Source of the DNA: CAZYTX01 sp964650485
Lineage (GTDB): Bacteria; RBG-13-61-14; DATKZS01
Reading direction: 5' to 3'
DNA: 64,000 nt
NCBI GenBank assembly: GCA_964650485.1
Contig: CAZYTX010000006.1
Location: forward strand, 47,221 to 111,220
Positions 58,563 to 64,000 of this stretch are shown here, in pieces. The position numbers were made by a program, and so were the translations under genes. The notes beneath the pieces are model-generated. The model ran no database searches, was not told the origin of the DNA, and saw nothing but the letters and a program-made list of their open reading frames with translations. Numbering within the stretch: the stretch's first letter is position 1; each line of letters starts with the position of its first letter.

Positions 58563-59756
58563 CTAGCGGGCGGGCTCGCCCACCCACATCTCTTCTTCAG
58601 GCTTCCATTCGCGCAAAGACTGCTCGTGAATCCTTAGCGCCCACCATGCGAGCCGCACGGCGCCGTCCAGGTTGTTCGCTATCTCGGGGTCCAGCTTGTA
58701 CACGTTCGCCACCCAGAACAGCGGCGAGCAGGTCCAGTTGTGGCAGCCGAGGAGCATGCGCTTCAGCGGCTCCTTGCCCACCTCCATGGTTATGGATAGC
58801 GTGCCGTAGCGGTGATACATGTAATCGTCCAGTGACCCTATGGTGGGGTAGAACTGGAGTTCGGTGTGCTGGTCATAGGGGTTGAACATTGCCTCCTGGT
58901 AGTCGAGCCGCATTTTGGTGAACAGCTCCTTGTCGGGGAGCGGCTCCGGCAGAGTGGCCGGCGGGCTCATGACCAGGCCGCCGGTGGTGTGGTAGTTGCA
59001 ATGGACCAGGAAGCGCTCTTTGTCAAAGAGCTTGTCCAGGGCTTTTGTCTCCGGCTCGGAGAGCGGCCTTGGTCCCCGGTAGTTGCTCATCCACTTGTGC
59101 TTTGAGCCCGCGGAGTCACGCAGCCGATCAAGGGCCTCCCCGGGGTAGGGGAAGTTCCTGTTAAGGTCCACCTTGTGTGCGTTCTTGCGGGTCAAGGTGA
59201 ACACCGAGCCAAAGGTGTCCTGCTGGCGCACGGTCCTGGCCATGCCGTCGGGGTTCAGCACCGGGATCACGTATACATCCGCCCGATCGAGAAGATAGGT
59301 TATGTCCCTGTCATTATCATAGCTCCGAGTGAAGTGCTCTATGAGCTCAAGGCATATCATGTTCCCTGCCATCTCGTTGCCGTGGATGTTGGCGGAGTAT
59401 AAAATCTTCGGCTTGTGGCCCGGCCCGGTGCTGATCTTCAGTATCTTCAACTCCCTGCCTTCAACGCTCTCGCCGTAGTCCCACACGCTTACCATTTCAG
59501 GGCAGCGCTCGGCAGTGTCTTTCATCTCATTGAAAAGCTCTTCGAGTGTGAGGTACGGCCTGATCTCGCGGTGCGGGTCCTGCCGGCGGGCCTTTCTCTC
59601 AGCCCTGTCCTCGGCCTTCTTCTTCTGCTTGTACTCTTCAAGGTACTCCCTGACCGCGGGGTCCCTGGCGGTCCTGATCTGGGATGAGGAAATAAGAGGA
59701 TGCGAAAATAAAAATATGATGGAAAAGAAAAGGCAAGCCTTCTTGTAAATGCTCAT
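58563..59756 (-). CDS. Secreted M14-type zinc carboxypeptidase
   Basis: 397 residues with a signal peptide (ACLFFSIIFLFSHPLISSS). Zinc ligands His and Glu in NIHGNEMAGN, third His in VHCNYHTTGG, substrate Arg/Asn in VDLNRNFPYP, and catalytic Glu in SITMEVGKEP. A basic pro-region of about 50 residues lies ahead of the domain. Removes C-terminal residues from peptides, or acts on peptidoglycan-type amides as some bacterial M14 enzymes do. ATG 59756 has GGAGG upstream. First gene of the pair with the carboxylesterase. Confidence 0.9.
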   Translation of the reverse strand: MSIYKKACLFFSIIFLFSHPLISSSQIRTARDPAVREYLEEYKQKKKAEDRAERKARRQDPHREIRPYLTLEELFNEMKDTAERCPEMVSVWDYGESVEGRELKILKISTGPGHKPKILYSANIHGNEMAGNMICLELIEHFTRSYDNDRDITYLLDRADVYVIPVLNPDGMARTVRQQDTFGSVFTLTRKNAHKVDLNRNFPYPGEALDRLRDSAGSKHKWMSNYRGPRPLSEPETKALDKLFDKERFLVHCNYHTTGGLVMSPPATLPEPLPDKELFTKMRLDYQEAMFNPYDQHTELQFYPTIGSLDDYMYHRYGTLSITMEVGKEPLKRMLLGCHNWTCSPLFWVANVYKLDPEIANNLDGAVRLAWWALRIHEQSLREWKPEEEMWVGEPAR

Positions 59757-59786
59757 TTCAAACCTCCAATCCCTTTAATTGCTTGC

Positions 59787-60977
59787 TTATTTATCTTCCA
59801 TGATGCACGTTATCTTGCAGTTCTTGCGATCATCTCGCAGGAGCACGATGTTCTCCGGGACCTGGTCCAGGCCGATGCGTTTTGTGACCATCTTTGTCAT
59901 GTCCATGCCCGAGGCCATGCAGGAGATGACCCTGGGAAAGGTGCCGTGCCCGGAGTGGCCCTGGGCCCCCACCACCCTGGCGCGCCTCACCTGGAAGACC
60001 TCGCCGGTAAGGGGGGTCTTGACCTCGGCACGGGCCACCACCACCACCGTGGTGTTGAGCGTCCTGCCCAGCCAGACCACCTCTTCTATGTCCGGCCACA
60101 CAACGTCCGGCAGACCCGTGGCCTCAAGTATCAACGACGCGCCCTCTCCCCGGGTGGCATCCAGCACCGCCTCGGACATCCTATCCTTTTTCGGGTCTAC
60201 CAGCACGTCCGCGCCCATCTTCTTTGCCAGCTTCCTCCTGCCGGACTCCGGCTCGGACATTATTACTTTCGCGGCCCCTGCCCTCTTCAGTATGGCGCAG
60301 GCAGCCACCCCCACCGGGCCGCCGCCCAGCACCAGCACGTTGTCGCCCGGCCTGATCCCTCCGCCGCGCTCGATCACAGCGTTGTAAGCCACGCTGGTGG
60401 GCTCGACCAGGCTACCGGCCACGAACACCTCGTCTCCATCATAAATGTCTTCCAACTGTTCCAGGCCCCACACCAGCCTGGAGGGAACCGCCAGGCACCT
60501 GGTAAAAGCGCCGTTTATATTAAAGCCGATCTCGTCCAGCTTCTCGCAGTGGTTGGGCCACCCGTCCGCGCACGGCCTGCACTTGCCGCACCACACCATC
60601 TCCTCGGTGCACACCTTCTCCCCGCCCTTGAACTTTCTGCCCGTGGTTTTGTCAAAAGCCTCCCTGCCGGCCTCAACCACTACGCCGGCGCACTCGTGCC
60701 CGAGAATGCAGGGGAACCCGGTAAGCCCGGGGTAGAGGATGTACCCATCCTTGTCCGGCTGGGCCATGTGCACGTCCGAGCCGCAGATTCCACAGGCCTT
60801 GACCTCGATCATAACTTGGTCTCGGCCCGGCCTCGGTACCTTGTGCTCCTCGATCTTTAGCTCAGGGTGTCGCCACACCTGGCTGCCAAGATAGGTCTGC
60901 TTTTTATCCTTGTCCTTGGGACCAGGCTTGAACCCGGGCCTCGGGTCCCACTTTGCGTGTAGGGTCACGCCCTTCAT
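59787..60977 (-). CDS. Medium-chain zinc dehydrogenase, scyllo-inosose 3-dehydrogenase-like
   Basis: 396 residues. Starts VTLHAKWDPRPGFKPGPKD, then KACGICGSDVHMAQ, GHECAGVVVEAG (catalytic zinc), CGKCRPC and NHCE (structural zinc), LGGGPVGVAAC (NAD fold) and GEVFQVRRARVVGAQGHSGH. This matches the Thermotoga-type scyllo-inosose 3-dehydrogenases closely, which act in a myo-inositol route. The frame opens at 61004; ATG 60977 fits the family start. A second zinc dehydrogenase lies 84 bases beyond a repeat. Confidence 0.88.
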   Translation of the reverse strand: MKGVTLHAKWDPRPGFKPGPKDKDKKQTYLGSQVWRHPELKIEEHKVPRPGRDQVMIEVKACGICGSDVHMAQPDKDGYILYPGLTGFPCILGHECAGVVVEAGREAFDKTTGRKFKGGEKVCTEEMVWCGKCRPCADGWPNHCEKLDEIGFNINGAFTRCLAVPSRLVWGLEQLEDIYDGDEVFVAGSLVEPTSVAYNAVIERGGGIRPGDNVLVLGGGPVGVAACAILKRAGAAKVIMSEPESGRRKLAKKMGADVLVDPKKDRMSEAVLDATRGEGASLILEATGLPDVVWPDIEEVVWLGRTLNTTVVVVARAEVKTPLTGEVFQVRRARVVGAQGHSGHGTFPRVISCMASGMDMTKMVTKRIGLDQVPENIVLLRDDRKNCKITCIMEDK

Positions 60978-61026
60978 GATCTCACCCATCTCATCATCCA
61001 TCATTCCAATTTTAAAAAAAAATCAA

Positions 61027-61066
61027 GGATTCTCTGCGTTCTTTGCGCCTTTGCATGATATAATTC
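61027..61066 (+). repeat. TTTGCG-type repeat, single copy
   Basis: TTCTCTGCGTTCTTTGCGCC then TTTGCATGATATAATTCTTC. Between the two dehydrogenase genes. It shares the tail TGATA..AATTCTTC with the copy at 39.66-39.70 kb. Confidence 0.6.
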
Positions 61067-61087
61067 TTCGCTTCCATTTTGTTTATC

Positions 61088-62062
61088 CTATTTCCCGGGA
61101 ATCAGCAACACCTTGAGAGCGCCCCTCTCCGATGCCGCACTCATGGCCTCAACTCCATTTGAGAGCGGGTATCGGCCGGCGACCAGATCGTCCACCCTGA
61201 CCGAGCCTTGTGACAAAGCCTTAAGCGCCGGCTCGAACGGACCGCACCTCGAGCCCACCACCGTGACCTCGTCCACCACCACCCTGGCCATGTCCACCTC
61301 CTGCCTGCCCGCGGTGGTGGTCTTCATCACGATCTTCCCGCGCGGCCTGACAGCGTTCTTCGCGGCACGGAACCCGTCCGCGCGGCCGGCGGCGTCAACC
61401 ACCATGTCGTATTTTTTCTCCGGGTCCGCGGCCCTGGAGAGGAACTCGGGCAACAGCAATGTTTTTATTTTGTCCTTGTTCAAGAGGCCGAGCTTTTCCG
61501 GGTGCTTCCCCGCAACTACGAGCTCGGCAGGACCGGCAATGGCAAGAACCCTTGCGGCGAGTATGCCCAGCTTGCCGTCGCCAAGCACCGCGGTCCTCCT
61601 GCCTGCCACCTCCACCTGCTCCAATATCTCGAAGCAGGCGGCCACCGGCTCTGTAAAAACCGCGGTCTCATCATCGAGCGTTTCCGGCGCCTGGTGAAGG
61701 TTTGACACCGGCAAGGTCAGATACTCGGCAAACGCCCCGTTCTTGTTCTGGATGCCGAGCACGTCCCGGTTGGGGCAGTGCCTTGAGAGCCCGGCCCTGC
61801 AGAAAGCACACTCTCCGCAGCTTATGTTAATCTCCCCCACGACCCGCCTGCCTTGCAAAGCCTTGTCCTCGCACTCCTCCACCACGCCGACGAACTCGTG
61901 GCCGGGCACCCCCTTGAAATCCATGTACCCCTTTGCCATCTCTATGTCCGTCCGGCAGATGCCAGCCACAGACACCTTTACAAGAGCCTCTCCCGGTCCC
62001 GGCACCGGCCTCTCAAGCTCGCGAACCGAGAATTCCCTGCGGTCAAAGTATAGTGCCTGCAT
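61088..62062 (-). CDS. Medium-chain zinc alcohol dehydrogenase
   Basis: 324 residues, slightly short. VSVAGICRTDIEMAKGYM, GHEFVGVVEEC (catalytic zinc), CGECAFCRAGLSRHC (structural zinc), LGDGKLGILAARVL (NAD fold) and TVVGSRCGPFEPAL. The class resembles sorbitol/threonine dehydrogenase-type enzymes for polyols. Together with the gene downstream it could serve polyol or inositol oxidation; this is inferred from family and adjacency. The SLC13 remnant lies 12 bases away. Confidence 0.87.
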   Translation of the reverse strand: MQALYFDRREFSVRELERPVPGPGEALVKVSVAGICRTDIEMAKGYMDFKGVPGHEFVGVVEECEDKALQGRRVVGEINISCGECAFCRAGLSRHCPNRDVLGIQNKNGAFAEYLTLPVSNLHQAPETLDDETAVFTEPVAACFEILEQVEVAGRRTAVLGDGKLGILAARVLAIAGPAELVVAGKHPEKLGLLNKDKIKTLLLPEFLSRAADPEKKYDMVVDAAGRADGFRAAKNAVRPRGKIVMKTTTAGRQEVDMARVVVDEVTVVGSRCGPFEPALKALSQGSVRVDDLVAGRYPLSNGVEAMSAASERGALKVLLIPGK

Positions 62063-62074
62063 ATAGGCTCTCCT

Positions 62075-62509
62075 CTATTTTAGGACAGCTTTTGAGAAGT
62101 CCACGCCCAAGGCCGGCCCGGCAAGGAAACACACCAGCAGGGTGACCACCACCGCGCCTACGAGGTTTAGTATTATCCCGGTCCTGGCCACCTGGGGCAG
62201 GCGCACCATGCATGAGCCGAACACTATGGCGTTCGGTGGTGTGGCCGCGGGCAGCATGAACGCGCATGAGGCGGATATAAAGGTCATCAACAGGCACACC
62301 GAGATCACGATTATTATGGGATGCACCCCTTGCAAAGCCGTAAGGTGCGAGCCGGTCCAGAAGCAGGCCATGAGCACGGCCACGGCCGCGGCGTCCTGGC
62401 CGCTCCGGGAGAGGCCCGCACCCGGCTCGGTGAAATGGAGAGCAAGGAAAGCAGTGATACCAATCAAAGCCCCCATGCCTGCCTGTGAAATATTTTTCCA
62501 AGCTCCATT
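62075..62509 (-). pseudogene. C-terminal fragment of an SLC13/DASS-type transporter
   Basis: About 133-144 codons encode the last membrane helices of a Na+/dicarboxylate-type symporter, with the conserved loop FMLPAATPPNAIVFGS and a hydrophobic C-terminus (ILNLVGAVVVTLLVCFLAG). Full-length members have roughly 450-550 residues. An in-frame TGA lies just upstream of the fragment, and the plus-strand gene at 62615 starts soon after, so the N-terminal part is absent. It might be expressed from ATG 62476 but can hardly transport. Confidence 0.75.
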
Positions 62510-62614
62510 TCATTTTCCCTACCTGACGGTAAAAGCTTCCGTGTCCTTACAAGTTATGACACTTGTTGCCGTTAGTAAACCATTTGAACTTGCAAAACCA
62601 TTAGGATAACCTTT

Positions 62615-63766
62615 GTGCTGATGGCGGATAAAAATAAAAGCAAGGAACGCCTGGGAGACCTCCTTGTAAACAAGGGGGTCATAACGCCCGAGCAGCTCGA
62701 CCAGGCGGTGCAGTGCCAGGTGCTCTTCGGTGGCAGGCTGGGCACCAACCTTCTCGAGCTGGGCTTCGTCAAGGAGGACGTGCTCCGCGAGCTGTTGGAG
62801 GAGAAGTACGGCCTGTTTTCCGTCACCAAGGCCGAGCTCAAGGACATTCCCGCTGAGGCATACAAGCTGGTGACCGCGGATGTCGCGGAAAAGCACAAGG
62901 TATTACCGGTGCGCATTAATTACGACGCCCTGGAGACGGCCATGCTCGATCCCTGGCGCGAGAGCGGGATACAGGTCTTGACCGAGCTGAGCTCCCTGCA
63001 CGTGCAGCCGCTGGTGGCCCTGGAGCTGGATATCCTGTGGGGGCTTGAGAAGTACTACGGGGTGAGGAGGGAGGCGCGGCTCATAAACCTTGACAACTGG
63101 CTCGAGCACCAGCGCGAGACCACGGAGCCTCCGGTAAAAAAATCCTCCTCCATGTACGGGGCCGAGCCCTTGCTGCCCGACCCGCAGAGCATAACTGCGG
63201 TGGAAGGGGCCCCCATGAGCCTGGAGGATTTCTGGGACCGGGTGGGAAGGACCAGCCGGCCCGAGTACCTGCTTCCCAGGGTGTTAAAAGACCTGGCCGC
63301 GGCAGAGTCAAGGGACGAGATAGCCGAGGTGTTGCTCGACTACTCCGCCATGATATTCAGGCGGACGCTGTTGTTTGTGATAAACGAGGACATGCTCTTC
63401 GGGTGGGACGCGCGCGGCGAAGGCATGGACAAAAGACTGGCCCTGGCCGTCATGCTGCCCCTTACACGCAGGAGCGTGTTCAGGACCGTGGTTGAGACCG
63501 GGGCGTATTTCCTGGGCCCGGTCCCGGACTCGCCAGTGAACCGCCGCTTCATGGCGGCGCTGGGCGACCTGAAACCCCGGACGGTGCTGCTCCTTCCCAT
63601 AATGGTGTCCGGCAAGGTGGTGGCCATACTATACGGGGACATGGGACACGAGCAGGGAGTGCAGGTGAACTTGACCCCCTTGCAAAACGCGCTCAGCGCA
63701 GCAGGGGCCGCGTTCCACAGGCTCATACTCAAACAAAAATCCCCAAAACCGGATGCGCCGGGGTAG
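62615..63766 (+). CDS. MshEN-type N-domain protein with a GAF-like C-terminus
   Basis: 383 residues. The first 150 residues resemble the GspE/PilB N-terminal (MshEN) domain: RLGDLLVNKGVITPEQLDQA, GGRLGTNLLELGF and VLPVRINYDALETAMLDPW. Some MshEN domains bind cyclic di-GMP; the RLG...LG-type signature is partly kept. No ATPase follows; instead there is a linker and a GAF-like domain from about residue 205 (LFVINEDMLFGWDARGEG, RTVLLLPIMVSGKVVAILYG). Probably a signalling protein. GTG 62615 has AGGA eight bases upstream; ATG 62621 is also possible. Confidence 0.77.
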   Translation: MLMADKNKSKERLGDLLVNKGVITPEQLDQAVQCQVLFGGRLGTNLLELGFVKEDVLRELLEEKYGLFSVTKAELKDIPAEAYKLVTADVAEKHKVLPVRINYDALETAMLDPWRESGIQVLTELSSLHVQPLVALELDILWGLEKYYGVRREARLINLDNWLEHQRETTEPPVKKSSSMYGAEPLLPDPQSITAVEGAPMSLEDFWDRVGRTSRPEYLLPRVLKDLAAAESRDEIAEVLLDYSAMIFRRTLLFVINEDMLFGWDARGEGMDKRLALAVMLPLTRRSVFRTVVETGAYFLGPVPDSPVNRRFMAALGDLKPRTVLLLPIMVSGKVVAILYGDMGHEQGVQVNLTPLQNALSAAGAAFHRLILKQKSPKPDAPG

Positions 63767-63882
63767 AGCATGGATCGAGCGGCCGTGGATTGAAAAACTT
63801 CGGGAAGTCTTGCAACGAACTCTTGCAAAGAGATTGCATATCATGAGCATGGGAACTAAAATAAATTGACAGGAAGAAGAGA

Positions 63883-63975
63883 ATGACATCGCGAGTTCGA
63901 GACGCCTCCGAGGTGGTTGTTGAGCAAAAGCCTCAACTTTTGTCAGTTATCATCCCAAATAATGCGCCAATGTGA
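63883..63975 (+). CDS. Short ORF ending in a glycosyltransferase-2-like start
   Basis: 30 codons from ATG 63883 to TGA 63973-63975, with GGAAGAAG ahead. The product ends QLLSVIIPNNAPM; LSVIIPN is how many family-2 glycosyltransferases begin. The expected continuation (Tyr-Asn) is missing, so this might be a truncated or frameshifted gene start. The rest of 63767-64000 has no other feature I can support. Confidence 0.25.
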   Translation: MTSRVRDASEVVVEQKPQLLSVIIPNNAPM

Positions 63976-64000
63976 AAATGGCAAAAACTTGGTGCCATTT

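Overview
The window is a dense, GC-rich chromosomal segment from a free-living Gram-negative bacterium. Genes sit on both strands in short operons, usually behind clear AGGAGG-type ribosome sites, and many starts are GTG or TTG (pgk, the phosphohexomutase, ftsY, the cyclic-nucleotide protein, the YfhO protein). The thpR-recA-pilT-alaS neighbourhood, the CheW plus FrzZ-like receiver pair, the stand-alone gap-pgk-tpiA operon and the disordered Pro/Glu-rich proteins look deltaproteobacteria-like (Desulfobacterota/Myxococcota in the broad sense) or like a related candidate phylum. This placement is inference; the window has no rRNA or tRNA. I see no prophage, integrase, transposase gene or CRISPR array.

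Layout. 0-5.4 kb: cysE, a TPM-domain protein overlapping a nucleotidyltransferase-like gene, an AcsE-like methyltetrahydrofolate methyltransferase, a hypothetical protein and an anchored M23 peptidase. 5.5-11.3 kb: a tandem CheW protein, a receiver protein with a very long disordered tail, and valS. 11.3-11.6 kb: a gene-free stretch holding three copies of a hairpin repeat. 11.6-14.7 kb: gap-pgk-tpiA, followed by a REP-like hairpin pair. 14.8-24.4 kb (minus strand): a small acidic protein, a divergent EF-G paralogue, an SDR, and an operon of phosphohexomutase, GH36-like secreted glycosidase and YfhO-like membrane protein. 24.6-26.6 kb: a cyclic-nucleotide-binding protein, two small membrane proteins, an HhH-GPD DNA glycosylase and a small acidic protein. 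26.7-33.1 kb: a type-B carboxylesterase, a radical SAM protein with a membrane protein, an atypical chemoreceptor and a START-like lipid-binding-fold protein. 33.2-36.9 kb: three SPFH proteins in tandem, the first fused to a cation-diffusion-facilitator domain. 36.9-39.7 kb: a HEAT-repeat gene remnant, a GMC oxidoreductase with its small partner, and two tandem paralogous small Cys proteins. 39.7-50.7 kb: mutS, a large secreted TIM-barrel-like protein, an SRPBCC protein, a pyruvate-kinase C-domain protein, an MBL hydrolase, ftsY, an enolase-superfamily enzyme and a transglutaminase-like membrane protein. 50.8-56.8 kb: alaS, pilT, recA, thpR. 56.9-62.5 kb: a second type-B carboxylesterase with an M14 carboxypeptidase, two medium-chain dehydrogenases (one scyllo-inosose 3-dehydrogenase-like) and a decayed SLC13 transporter. 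62.6 kb to the end: an MshEN/GAF-like protein and a short ORF.

Functionally the region mixes housekeeping (glycolysis, translation, repair, protein targeting) with secreted or envelope hydrolases for glycans, esters and peptides and with surface-motility signalling. The best candidates for something new are the CDF-SPFH fusion with HflC/HflK, the paired small Cys proteins at 39.2-39.6 kb, the structure-conserved hairpin repeats, and the repeated acidic-aromatic motif in the receiver protein's tail.
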